From assembly GCA_015067945.1 (NCBI GenBank), contig SVLM01000002.1, forward strand, positions 62,001 to 126,000: a stretch of 64,000 nucleotides of DNA, written 5' to 3'. This DNA comes from Oscillospiraceae bacterium. GTDB lineage: Bacteria > Bacillota > Clostridia > Oscillospirales > Oscillospiraceae. Of this stretch, positions 49,421 through 57,597 are shown piece by piece; the stretch's first letter is position 1, and each line of letters starts with the position of its first letter. Both the position numbers and the translations under genes were made by a program. The notes under the pieces are model-generated. The model made no database searches. It worked only from the letters and a program-made list of their open reading frames with translations, and had not been told where the DNA came from.

Positions 49421-50770
49421 TCAGCCGATAAATTTGTCGTTTTCAAAACGACCCTGCTGGACAGTGCCGTTCGCCAGGGTCTTTTTGCCGAAGCCGTGGA
49501 ACTTATCGTTCACGAAATCGCCCTCGTAAACATCACCGTTCGTCCAGGTATATTTACCTTTACCGTGGAAATTGCCAGCCACAAAGTCACCGACATAGAC
49601 ATTGCCGTTTTTGCAGATGAATTTACCCTTGCCGGTACGAATTCCGCCCACAAAGTCACCTTCATAGACTTGACCGTTGGCCCAGATGTATTTACCCTTG
49701 CCGGTACGATTATCGTTCACGAAATCGCCTTCGTAGACATCACCGCTTTTCCAGGTAAATTTACCCTTACCTGTACGTTTTCCGTCTACATAGTCACCGA
49801 CATAGACATTGCCGTTGGGCCAGGAATATTTACCCTTGCCGGAAAGTTCCTCGTTTACGAAATCGCCTTCATAAACATCGCCGTTGGGCCAGGAGTATTT
49901 ACCCTTGCCGGTACGCCTGCCTTCCACAAAATCGCCCTCATAGACATCGCCGCTTTTCCAGGTCTTCTTGCCGTGACCATGCAACTTACCGTCCACAAAA
50001 TCACCTTCGTAGACGTTGCCGCTTACCCAGATCAGTTTACCCTTGCCGGTACGTTTGTTGTCTATAAAATCGCCTTCATAAACATCGCCGTTTGTCCAGG
50101 AATATTTACCCTTGCCGGTACGTTTTCCGTCCACGAAATCGCCTTCGTAGACATCACCGCTTTTCCAGGTGAATTTACCCTTACCGGTACGCTTGTCATT
50201 TGTGAAATCGCCTTCATAGACATCACCGTCGTTCCAGGTGAATTTACCCTTGCCCATACGCTTGCCATCTACCAGCGGGCCCTCGTATACGCCGCTATCA
50301 TAAACCTTCCGGGTGATTGGCGGAGCGGGAACCACCGGAGTTACGGGGGCTGACTTGGAAACGGGTGCCTTTCCGGTGATGGCCATAACGCTTCTCAGCA
50401 CATTGCGGACGCCATCGGAGTTCTCGTCCAGCGTTAGAACGGGAACAATCTGCTGATCGTTGAGATACAGCTTCATGGCACTGTTCAGCTCAATATTTTC
50501 CAGTTTTACGGGAATGACCGTCTTGCAATTGGAAATCGCAATATTGACTTCCTTTTTTACCCACTGAGAGTTTTGGGAATCTCCGGTGAGCAGCAGGACA
50601 AGGCAGGAACAGCCGGTGAGGGCATCGTAAAGCACCTCGGCGTATTCGCTGCCGGCGGGGATGTCGTAAGGTGCCATCCAGATATCCACATTATTTTTCC
50701 GGAAAAGCTGACGGAAAGCGTCTGCCGCAGTCTGGTTTTTGGAGCTGTAACTGATAAATGCATAACCCAT
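49421..50770 (-). CDS. TIR domain protein with MORN repeats
   Basis: A 449-residue protein. The TIR domain (~1-135) starts GYAFISYSSKNQTAADAF, has WMAPYDIPAGSEYAE and the candidate catalytic E74 in SQWVKKEVNIAI. After a Pro/Val-rich linker (~136-160), 12 full 23-residue MORN repeats of the form YEGDFVDGKRTGKGKFTW followed by KSGDV run to the C-terminus, plus a partial thirteenth. MORN repeats form an extended beta ladder that can bind lipids, proteins or dimerise. No signal peptide. It ends the TIR3-HAD-phosphoesterase transcript. The DNA of the repeat region is itself a 69-bp tandem repeat, so copy number may vary. Confidence 0.87.
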   Translation of the reverse strand: MGYAFISYSSKNQTAADAFRQLFRKNNVDIWMAPYDIPAGSEYAEVLYDALTGCSCLVLLLTGDSQNSQWVKKEVNIAISNCKTVIPVKLENIELNSAMKLYLNDQQIVPVLTLDENSDGVRNVLRSVMAITGKAPVSKSAPVTPVVPAPPITRKVYDSGVYEGPLVDGKRMGKGKFTWNDGDVYEGDFTNDKRTGKGKFTWKSGDVYEGDFVDGKRTGKGKYSWTNGDVYEGDFIDNKRTGKGKLIWVSGNVYEGDFVDGKLHGHGKKTWKSGDVYEGDFVEGRRTGKGKYSWPNGDVYEGDFVNEELSGKGKYSWPNGNVYVGDYVDGKRTGKGKFTWKSGDVYEGDFVNDNRTGKGKYIWANGQVYEGDFVGGIRTGKGKFICKNGNVYVGDFVAGNFHGKGKYTWTNGDVYEGDFVNDKFHGFGKKTLANGTVQQGRFENDKFIG

Positions 50771-50853
50771 GGGATATACCTCTTTGTTTCTTTTTTTATC
50801 ATTTTAGCACAGAAAAGGAAAAATGCAAATATTTTCAAGGATTTTCTGCAAGA

Positions 50854-51567
50854 TCAGAAATCCTCCAGCACCAGCACATTGACCTGCTGGGAGTCGGCGG
50901 TGCCTGCGTCGATGGCGATCAGGCCGTTGCCGAAGAAAATGTCAGCACTGTCCGGATCCCGGCTGGGATCAAACCGCCCGGTGAAAAATGTGGGCACATG
51001 GCCGCAGACCAGAGTTTTGTCCGCAAGGGGGCGTTGGCCGGTGTACTGCTCGATCCATTTGGTCCATCTTGCCTCCTCCCAATCCTCCGGTGTCGCATTT
51101 TTGCGGGCTTCGGGGGTTAGGGCGTTCTCCGGCAGCCAGCCGTGGACGAACACATAATGCTTGGTTTCAAAATAATCCACCGTTTCCCCGATGAACTCGC
51201 AAAACCAATTCACAGTTCCGGTTTTGCCGGAAAAATTGATGGTGTCGGTCAGCGGATCGATGGAATACTTGCCCAGCATATTCTTCAGGGTTCTGGTGGT
51301 GCCGTTTATGTAGTGGTGCGGCTGGAGCTTTCCGGTGTGCAGCAGCTTCAGCAGCATATCCTCGTGGTTGCCCCGGAGCAGAACCTTGTGCTTCAGTCGG
51401 TCCAGATACCGCAGCACATCCATATTTTCATTACCCCGGTCGAAATAATCGCCGCAGCCGACCAGCAGATGCTCCGGGTTGGTTTTGTCAAAGCCGGCCC
51501 GGTCCAGTGCATTCTTCAAAAGCGTATAATGTCCGTGAATGTCGGACACAACAAACATTTTTTTCAT
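50854..51567 (-). CDS. Calcineurin-like (PPP-type) metallophosphoesterase
   Basis: A 237-residue cytoplasmic phosphoesterase. Metal-binding motifs in order are FVVSDIHGHY (D-x-H), GCGDYFDRGNENMDVL (GDxxDRG), LLRGNHEDML (GNHE), FVHGWLP and VCGHVPTF (GH). The order matches serine/threonine or dinucleoside tetraphosphate phosphatases of the PPP group. The substrate is unknown. It lies 4 bp after the HAD gene and 83 bp before TIR-MORN, and the three run in one direction; a role in removing a nucleotide signal or reversing a TIR-generated product is conceivable but unproven. Confidence 0.87.
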   Translation of the reverse strand: MKKMFVVSDIHGHYTLLKNALDRAGFDKTNPEHLLVGCGDYFDRGNENMDVLRYLDRLKHKVLLRGNHEDMLLKLLHTGKLQPHHYINGTTRTLKNMLGKYSIDPLTDTINFSGKTGTVNWFCEFIGETVDYFETKHYVFVHGWLPENALTPEARKNATPEDWEEARWTKWIEQYTGQRPLADKTLVCGHVPTFFTGRFDPSRDPDSADIFFGNGLIAIDAGTADSQQVNVLVLEDF

Positions 51568-51571
51568 AGAC

Positions 51572-52027
51572 TCACCCGTTTAATATCTTGATTGCTGTCT
51601 GCATATCCGTTTCGTCCAAACCCCGGGCGTAGCCGGAGGTTTTGACAAAATGCCCGGTCAGATAGTCGGCACTGAGGAACCGGTCGTCCAGCACGACAAA
51701 GCTCTCAACACCCGGGTGGCTTTCCAGCCAGCTTTGGATTTCCGTTTCTCGTTTCGGGTAGATCATGGGGGTTTTGTCAAAGATCTGCAGGCCGTATTCT
51801 GCAAAAATTTCGTTGATCTCCCGGCCGGTGCTGTTGCATTCGTCGGGATTTTGGGACCAATGCTCCCGCCATGTGGTGGACAGCACGATCCGGGCATCGG
51901 TGGCGTCGATAATCTGCTTCAGCAGAGCCATATTGACCGGGTCGATGACAACGCCGGTCAGACCGGTCCTGCGGATATATTTTTCGGAATTCAATACACC
52001 GTCAAAATCCAGAAACAGAACTTTCAT
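51572..52027 (-). CDS. HAD-domain protein (Swiss-army-knife RNA repair HAD type)
   Basis: A 151-residue HAD-like protein. Motif I is VLFLDFDGVLNSEKY (nucleophile D at residue 8), motif II IVLSTTWREHW, and motif IV region FVVLDDRFLS. Short HAD proteins with this VLSTTWR pattern occur as stand-alone members or within RNA repair proteins; 5'- or 3'-phosphatase activity is the family expectation. It is tightly linked to the phosphoesterase (4 bp) and 41 bp after the third TIR gene. Confidence 0.78.
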   Translation of the reverse strand: MKVLFLDFDGVLNSEKYIRRTGLTGVVIDPVNMALLKQIIDATDARIVLSTTWREHWSQNPDECNSTGREINEIFAEYGLQIFDKTPMIYPKRETEIQSWLESHPGVESFVVLDDRFLSADYLTGHFVKTSGYARGLDETDMQTAIKILNG

Positions 52028-52068
52028 AGTATCACATTCTTTCTCTATAGTGTGGAAAGGAGCGGCGG

Positions 52069-52977
52069 TTACTTGCTTTTGGTAAAGGATTGCTCTATTT
52101 CGTCCATTACGCCATGGATAAAGGCACTTTCTCTTTCAGTAAAGCAACCCAAATATTTGTAGTCAACCAGAGTTACTCTCGGCATCTTTGATTCAATGCG
52201 GGAGACCGCAATTGTCAAAACGACGTCAAAATCCGGCCAGCTGGTTGGGTATCTCCCGGAAAAGCCCAATACCAGAGACATGAAAATAACCTTGGAATCC
52301 TGATCGCAAAAATAGGGATCATCAAACACCGATACGCTGTTCAGGGAATACGTCATGTCATATGCCGGGCGTGCCTGAAAACGGTAAATAACAGCTTCTT
52401 CGCCGGTAGTGGAATTGGCAGCACGGATTGCAAAGGAGTTGTGTTCTTCGCCTGCAAAATAGGTTCCTTCCGGGAAAATGTAGGAGGTGTTTTCCAAATA
52501 AAAATGATTGTTTTCTCCAGCATAAAACGGGTCGGACAGGGTTTGAAAAACAGTGTTTGGCAAATTGTTTTTGATTTTTTCTCTCAGCTTAAACCGATTG
52601 TCGAGAACGTCGCTATCCGAACAGCTGATCGCCTGTGCTCTGCCCAACAACAATTCCAAAGACAAAGACAGGGTGACGTTTTCCAAGAATATGGGATATA
52701 TCTTTTTTTGCTTGGATTTGGCGAAATTCAGCTCATCCTTGACATATTCGGATTCTATGGAGTTGGCCGTAACCATAAAAATCACACATTCTGCGTTGAA
52801 TAAATGCAGGGCAATCTCATTGTTCCAATCTTCGCCGGAATGGATGCCGGTATCGTACCAAATATTACAAGCACACAGCATAAGATCGCTGATGATTTCA
52901 CACACACGCTCCTTGTCTTTATGTGAGTAAGAAACAAACACATACGGATCGGATCCTTGGTAAACTTTTTGAGACAT
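52069..52977 (-). CDS. TIR domain protein with unrecognised C-terminal domain
   Basis: A 302-residue protein. The TIR domain (~residues 10-140) begins YVFVSYSHKDKERVCEII, has NIWYDTGIHSGEDWNNEI and the candidate catalytic E82 in SEYVKDELNFAK. The C-terminal ~160 residues (from ENNHFYLENTSYIFPEGTYF to the end) match no family I recognise; they are predicted mixed alpha/beta and contain a hydrophobic strand VIFMSLVLGFSGRY. Start ATG 52977 has AAGGAG 10 nt upstream; a TTG at 52983 is the alternative. It is the first gene of the HAD/phosphoesterase/TIR-MORN transcript. Confidence 0.78.
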   Translation of the reverse strand: MSQKVYQGSDPYVFVSYSHKDKERVCEIISDLMLCACNIWYDTGIHSGEDWNNEIALHLFNAECVIFMVTANSIESEYVKDELNFAKSKQKKIYPIFLENVTLSLSLELLLGRAQAISCSDSDVLDNRFKLREKIKNNLPNTVFQTLSDPFYAGENNHFYLENTSYIFPEGTYFAGEEHNSFAIRAANSTTGEEAVIYRFQARPAYDMTYSLNSVSVFDDPYFCDQDSKVIFMSLVLGFSGRYPTSWPDFDVVLTIAVSRIESKMPRVTLVDYKYLGCFTERESAFIHGVMDEIEQSFTKSK

Positions 52978-53052
52978 TGGCAAGTCACTCCTTTGTGGAT
53001 ACTTTCGTTTTTCTTATTGTACCACACCTTCCGGGGAATTTCTACATAGAAA

Positions 53053-53087
53053 AAGCACGATGGTTCTGTATCAAAACCATCGTGCTG
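53053..53087 (-). terminator. Terminator at the outer edge of the tRNA-Leu island
   Basis: Stem AGCACGATGGTT / AACCATCGTGCT with T run on the minus strand. It may be the original terminator of tRNA-Leu. Confidence 0.75.
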
Positions 53088-53090
53088 GTA

Positions 53091-53140
53091 TGGTGCGGAT
53101 GACAGGACTCGAACCTGCACGCTCCCGCGTTGGAACCTAA
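53091..53140 (-). other. 3' half of tRNA-Leu: candidate att duplicate
   Basis: Fifty bases match the intact tRNA-Leu at 57258-57340 from its CCA end through the anticodon loop (...GTTGGAACCTAA), with one mismatch, then diverge. The copies are direct repeats about 4.17 kb apart. This is the arrangement left by integration into a tRNA gene with the 3' half as attachment core. Confidence 0.8.
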
Positions 53141-53178
53141 GGGTGATGTCACCTTCGTGAAGGTTTTGAATACGTGCT

Positions 53179-54969
53179 TTAACGGAACTGCGAGTGATAC
53201 AGCGAATAGTAAAAACCGCCCTGCCGGATCAGTTCATCGTGATTTCCCTGCTCAATAATTGTGCCGTCTTTCACGACGAGAATCGTATCCGCATTCTGAA
53301 TAGTGGAAAGCCGGTGTGCGATAACAAAGCATGTCTTGTTTTCCATCAGTGCCGTCATTGCATATTGGATCTGTATCTCCGTACGGGAGTCCACATTGGA
53401 AGTCGCTTCATCCAGAATCAGGATCGGCGCTTTAGACAGAAATGCCCGGGCGATGGTAATCAGTTGTTTTTGTCCCTTCGAAATGTTCACACCGTCATCC
53501 GAAAGCACCGTATCATATCCATTTGGAAGGCGCTGGATATACGCATCGATCTTTGCGGCTTTTGCTGCCGCATAGACCTCTTCAGCAGATGCATCCTCTC
53601 TTCCGTATACGATATTGTCATATATGCTGCCGCAAAACAGCCATGTATCCTGAAGTACCATATTGAACGCCAGACGCAGATCCGCCCGTTTGATGCTGAT
53701 GGACGGTATCCCATCGATCCGTATCTCGCCGCTTTGGTGATCATAAAACCGCATCAGCAGATTGATAATCGTGGTCTTGCCGGCACCTGTGGGTCCGACA
53801 ATCGCCACGGTTTGTCCCTTTTTCGCACTGACGGATACATTCTTCAGCACCGTTTTGTCCACCGTGTAGCCAAAGGTCACATTCTGCAGACAAACGTCAC
53901 CTTTCACTTCTTTCAGTTCCTTTGCGTCGTCCGCATCCACTTTTTCAGGTTCTTCGTCCAGAACGTCAAAAACACGCTCTGCCGCCGAAAACGCAGACTG
54001 TATCTCGTGAAGGATGTTGGAAAACTCGTTGATGGGTCCAGCGAATTTTCTGGAATACTGGACGAATTGGGCCACACCGCCCAGGGTGATAAAAAAGGCA
54101 GAGGAGGCCAGAATCGTGCCGTTTTGCGAAAACATATACAGAATACCGCCGATGGCCGCCACCAATGTAAGGGAGATGTTGTTGATGAGATTAATGGTGG
54201 GATACAGCAATGCTGCATTGTACTCCGCTTTGTAGTAGGCATTCATGGCCTCGTCGTTGATCTTGTTGAAGCGGGAAGCGATCACATCCTGCCGACCGTA
54301 GGCAGAGATGGTGCGGGAGCCGGTGAGCATCTCTTCCGCAAAGCCGTTCAGCTCACCGTATTTTTTCGCTCTCCTTCTGAAAAGCGGACGAACTTTTTGT
54401 GAACGATACCGGGTAAACAGCAGCGATACGGGAACGGTCAGAGCAAAAATCAAGATCATGGGTTTGGAAATCTGCCACATAAAGAGTAACGAACCCACAA
54501 CGGTATACGCACTGGTCAGAATCTGCACCAAGTCATGTGACAAAGTGCTGTTGATAGTGTCGATGTCATAGGACAAATGGCTGATGATGTCGCCGGTCGC
54601 GTGGGTATCAAAAAAATTAACCGGGAGTGTCATCAGCTTTTCAAAGACCTGCTTACGCATTTTGTAGATGATCCGCTGGCTCAGGCGGATCATTACTACA
54701 GACAGCACATAGGCCAGCAACGCTGAAATCAAATAGCAGCCCAGCATCCGTCCGATATTCTCCCAGACCGCAGAAAAGTCCACGCCGCCTTCCAGCTCGA
54801 TGGCATCAATGGCTGCACCGGAATACCGCGGTCCTAACAGAGAGAGCTGATTGGAACCCAGCGTCAACAACAATGCCAGGATAAACAGTGGCCATTGTTC
54901 CAGGATATACCGGCTCAATCGGATAAAAATCCCTGTTTTGTTTTTGGGTGTTGTGTTCTTATTCGTCAA
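53179..54969 (-). CDS. Heterodimeric ABC exporter subunit 2 (membrane + ATPase)
   Basis: A 596-residue half transporter: six membrane helices (~25-320) then an ATPase domain. Walker A is VGPTGAGKTTIINLL, Walker B ILILDEATSNVD with the catalytic Glu, and the H-loop VIAHRLSTIQ. The signature is unusual, NISKGQKQL instead of LSGGQ. The start is taken as TTG 54969 (LTNKNTTPKNKTG, read as Met) because GGGAGG lies 8 nt upstream; an in-frame ATG at 55017 exists inside the preceding gene without a good ribosome site. It overlaps the upstream subunit gene by 11 bp. Confidence 0.88.
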   Translation of the reverse strand: MTNKNTTPKNKTGIFIRLSRYILEQWPLFILALLLTLGSNQLSLLGPRYSGAAIDAIELEGGVDFSAVWENIGRMLGCYLISALLAYVLSVVMIRLSQRIIYKMRKQVFEKLMTLPVNFFDTHATGDIISHLSYDIDTINSTLSHDLVQILTSAYTVVGSLLFMWQISKPMILIFALTVPVSLLFTRYRSQKVRPLFRRRAKKYGELNGFAEEMLTGSRTISAYGRQDVIASRFNKINDEAMNAYYKAEYNAALLYPTINLINNISLTLVAAIGGILYMFSQNGTILASSAFFITLGGVAQFVQYSRKFAGPINEFSNILHEIQSAFSAAERVFDVLDEEPEKVDADDAKELKEVKGDVCLQNVTFGYTVDKTVLKNVSVSAKKGQTVAIVGPTGAGKTTIINLLMRFYDHQSGEIRIDGIPSISIKRADLRLAFNMVLQDTWLFCGSIYDNIVYGREDASAEEVYAAAKAAKIDAYIQRLPNGYDTVLSDDGVNISKGQKQLITIARAFLSKAPILILDEATSNVDSRTEIQIQYAMTALMENKTCFVIAHRLSTIQNADTILVVKDGTIIEQGNHDELIRQGGFYYSLYHSQFR

Positions 54970-56680
54970 GGAAGGCACCTCCCATCTGCGAGTCACTGAT
55001 TTCCCTGTATTCGGCACAGTTTTCCATCAGTGCCTCATGCTTTCCGCAGCCGATGATCGCACCCTCTTCAATAACCAGAATCAGATCGCAGTTTTTCACC
55101 GAACTGACTCTCTGTGCTACGGTGATCACCGTAGAATCAGGAAGAGATTCCGCAAGGGCCTTGCGCAAATTGGCATCGGTTCTGTAATCCAGGGCCGACG
55201 AAGAATCGTCCAGGATCAGGATTTCAGGCTTTCCCGCAATGGCCCGGCAGATCAGCACACGCTGACGCTGACCACCCGAGAGATTCGTTCCCCCCGTAGA
55301 GATACTGTGGGCATAGCCGTCCGAAAAAGAGGTGATAAAATCATGGGCCTGTGCAATTTTCGCCGCTTTTTCAATATCCTCGCTTGTGATTTCCCGGCCG
55401 AAACGAATGTTTTCTTCGATGGAATCAGCATAGAGAAAATCGTTTTGGAATACGATTCCAAACATAGCTGTCAACTCTTCGCGAGTGTAGGAACGCACAT
55501 CCTTTCCCTTAATACGAATGACACCTTCGTTTGTATCGTACAGGCGCATCAGAAGCCGCAGGATGGTGGATTTTCCGCTGCCTGTGGCACCGATGATGCC
55601 CAGGGTTTCACCCTTTTTCAACGAGAAGGATACATCGGTTAGGTTGTTGCTTTTTCCGAGATAGGAGAAGGATACGTTTTCAAAGGAGATATGGACGGAA
55701 GGATCACCCTTACCGTCGTCGTCACAAAGTGCCAGTTCGTTTTCTTCTTCCATGACCGATGCGATACGCTTTGCCGAAGCAGCACACTTGGTGAACATGA
55801 CGAACATTCTCGACAGCGACATCATCGCCATGGAGATCAGCGTAAAATACTGCATAAACGCAATGACTGTGGTTGCCGAGGATTGGTTTTGGGATACGAA
55901 ATAGGCACTGACCGCGATTACCGCAACAATACCCATATTCATCAGCAGCGTCATCACGGGATTGACGGCACCCATAATGGTTCCTGCCCGGGTTTCATTC
56001 TGCCGCAAGGTCATATTGGCTTTGTCATAACGGGCACTTTCGTAATGCTCCTTTGACAGCGCCTTGATCACCCGGATTCCCTGGGCATCCTCACGGACCA
56101 CACGAACCATACCATCCACCGACTGCTGGACCTTGGAATAAAGAGGGACACCCATCCGGGAAATGCTGTAAACCACAATAAAGATCAGCGGCAGGGTAGC
56201 AATCATAACCAGTGCCAGCTTGTTGTCCATTAGGAGCGTGATGATGCTGCCGCCAAGCAGCAGGATTGGTGCACGAATACCCATTCTCTGCATCATACCA
56301 ACGAAATTCTGCACATTGTAAGTATCCGATGTGATTCTGGATTCCAAAGACGGAATGGTAAACCGGTCTGTGCTCCTGGCGGACAGATACAGGGTTTTGG
56401 AAAACAAATCCATCCGCATCCGCACAGAGAACATCATGGTCGTTTTTGCCGCCATTCTGTTTGCAATGATATTGCCCAGGCAGGCAGCTACCGCGCAAAC
56501 CACCATCAGCCCACCAAAGACCAGGATTTTCACCACATCGTTGGATTCGATGACGTTTTCAAGAATATAGCTCAGCAAAAACGGAATAAATAACTCCGCC
56601 ACAGTGCCGACGATCTTTACCGTAATTCCTTTCAATATTCTTGTTCTCAACGGTTTGATATATGTAAATACCCACTTCAT
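54959..56680 (-). CDS. Heterodimeric ABC exporter subunit 1 (degenerate ATPase site)
   Basis: A 573-residue half transporter with six membrane helices and an ATPase domain. Walker A is IGATGSGKSTILRLL and the signature is NLSGGQRQRVLICRA. Walker B reads ILILDDSSSALD, with Asp where the catalytic Glu is expected, and the H-loop reads TVAQRVSSV with Gln for His. Such changes mark the degenerate site of heterodimeric exporters (TM287/288, BmrCD type); the partner's non-canonical signature completes that site. ATG 56680 overlaps the marR stop by 4 bp. Multidrug, peptide or lipid export is the family range. Confidence 0.9.
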   Translation of the reverse strand: MKWVFTYIKPLRTRILKGITVKIVGTVAELFIPFLLSYILENVIESNDVVKILVFGGLMVVCAVAACLGNIIANRMAAKTTMMFSVRMRMDLFSKTLYLSARSTDRFTIPSLESRITSDTYNVQNFVGMMQRMGIRAPILLLGGSIITLLMDNKLALVMIATLPLIFIVVYSISRMGVPLYSKVQQSVDGMVRVVREDAQGIRVIKALSKEHYESARYDKANMTLRQNETRAGTIMGAVNPVMTLLMNMGIVAVIAVSAYFVSQNQSSATTVIAFMQYFTLISMAMMSLSRMFVMFTKCAASAKRIASVMEEENELALCDDDGKGDPSVHISFENVSFSYLGKSNNLTDVSFSLKKGETLGIIGATGSGKSTILRLLMRLYDTNEGVIRIKGKDVRSYTREELTAMFGIVFQNDFLYADSIEENIRFGREITSEDIEKAAKIAQAHDFITSFSDGYAHSISTGGTNLSGGQRQRVLICRAIAGKPEILILDDSSSALDYRTDANLRKALAESLPDSTVITVAQRVSSVKNCDLILVIEEGAIIGCGKHEALMENCAEYREISDSQMGGAFLDE

Positions 56681-57117
56681 TTGCCAACCTCTTGTTGTTC
56701 GATGATCTCTCTTGCCTTCTCCTGCATCCGTTTCAATACAGAATCGAATGTGTCCAGCTCGGCCTGTGATATTCCCTCGGATAAAAGAATCATCCATTCT
56801 GCGGAAGCAGCCTTTATTTCCGGCAGAACGCAAAGTGCTTTTTCGGTTGGAAAGACCGAAACTTGCCGTTTATCCTGGGGCAGTGGGTTTCTTGTAACAT
56901 ACCCCTTCTCCTCAAGGTAATTGACGTTTCTTGCCACCGTGCTTTTGTTGACACAAAGTTCCCGGGCCAAATCCTCCTGGGAGCGGCCCGGCTCACGGCA
57001 GATTGCCAGAATAAAGGCATAGTGACTGCTTTGTAAATCATCCGCCAAAACTCTGCTGTTCCTGTAAATCGCCTGGGAGCGGCAGATATTGTTCAACATC
57101 TTCATAAATCTCGACAT
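56677..57117 (-). CDS. MarR-family transcriptional regulator
   Basis: A 146-residue winged-helix regulator. The DNA-binding part has QEDLARELCVNKSTVARNVN and the wing YVTRNPLPQDKRQVSVFPTE; the flanking helices form the dimer interface. Start ATG 57117 follows GGAGG; the in-frame start at 57168 overlaps the operator. It is the first gene of an operon with both ABC subunits, the usual layout of a self-regulated, substrate-inducible efflux operon. Confidence 0.9.
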   Translation of the reverse strand: MSRFMKMLNNICRSQAIYRNSRVLADDLQSSHYAFILAICREPGRSQEDLARELCVNKSTVARNVNYLEEKGYVTRNPLPQDKRQVSVFPTEKALCVLPEIKAASAEWMILLSEGISQAELDTFDSVLKRMQEKAREIIEQQEVGK

Positions 57118-57140
57118 AGTATCCTCCGTAAGCCAAAATC

Positions 57141-57198
57141 GTTGCACATGCAACAGTTTCCGTTGCAACTATTATAAGTAAAAACCAGCTATTGTCAA
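57141..57198 (-). promoter_or_regulatory. marR-ABC operon promoter with operator palindromes
   Basis: Minus strand TTGACA (57198-57193), 16-bp spacer, TATAAT (57176-57171). Directly downstream, GTTGCACATGCAAC (57141-57154) is a perfect palindrome, and TGCAAC/GTTGCA arms at 57149-57167 make a second overlapping one. This is the likely MarR operator. Confidence 0.72.
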
Positions 57199-57225
57199 GC
57201 AAAACATATTTTACATAGTTTAAAA

Positions 57226-57257
57226 AAAGAGGGAGGCTTTTGCCTCCCTCTTTTCGT
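57226..57257 (-). terminator. Terminator after intact tRNA-Leu
   Basis: Stem AAAGAGGGAGGC / GCCTCCCTCTTT with T run on the minus strand, immediately after the encoded CCA. Confidence 0.85.
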
Positions 57258-57260
57258 TGG

Positions 57261-57340
57261 TGCGGATGACAGGACTCGAACCTGCACGCTCGCGCGTTGG
57301 AACCTAAATCCAATGAGTCTACCAATTCCACCACATCCGC
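57261..57340 (-). tRNA. tRNA-Leu (anticodon TAG)
   Basis: An 80-nt class II tRNA: acceptor GCGGATG / CATCCGC, anticodon stem and loop TTGGA-TTTAGGT-TCCAA giving TAG, a variable arm (CGCGCGAGCG-type), and T-arm GCAGG-TTCGAGT-CCTGT. CCA is encoded at 57258-57260. Its 3' half is duplicated at 53091-53140. Confidence 0.95.
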
Positions 57341-57424
57341 ATATTTTGTTGTTCGATTTGATTCGCCCCTACGATCACACAATAGCAACGGGAACAGAAA
57401 GCCTTCCCTGAGGTGACAGCACCG

Positions 57425-57572
57425 AAATCCAATGAGTCTTCCTGTTGCGGTGCCCGGCATCTTCCTTGTCGACGAAGCGGCTGCGTCATCTGCCGACCGC
57501 TGCCACTCGCTCAGGTCGCTTACTCCGCCACCGGCGGCGCTCCCATCGCTCCCCAATTCCACCACATCCGCA
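57425..57572 (-). pseudogene. Broken second tRNA-Leu 5' half with insertion
   Basis: 57425-57439 (AAATCCAATGAGTCT) and 57552-57572 (CCAATTCCACCACATCCGC plus two bases) match the 5' half of tRNA-Leu. They are adjacent in the intact gene but here are split by about 112 bp of GC-rich sequence. The 3' half is missing. Possibly a relic of an earlier integration or duplication. Confidence 0.65.
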
Positions 57573-57597
57573 TATATTTAGTTGAAAGATGAAAATG

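Noticed and set aside
49421-50300. Regular ~69-bp repeats resembling a CRISPR or satellite array
   Set aside because: The period equals 23 codons and the frame is open throughout; it encodes MORN repeats of the TIR-MORN protein.
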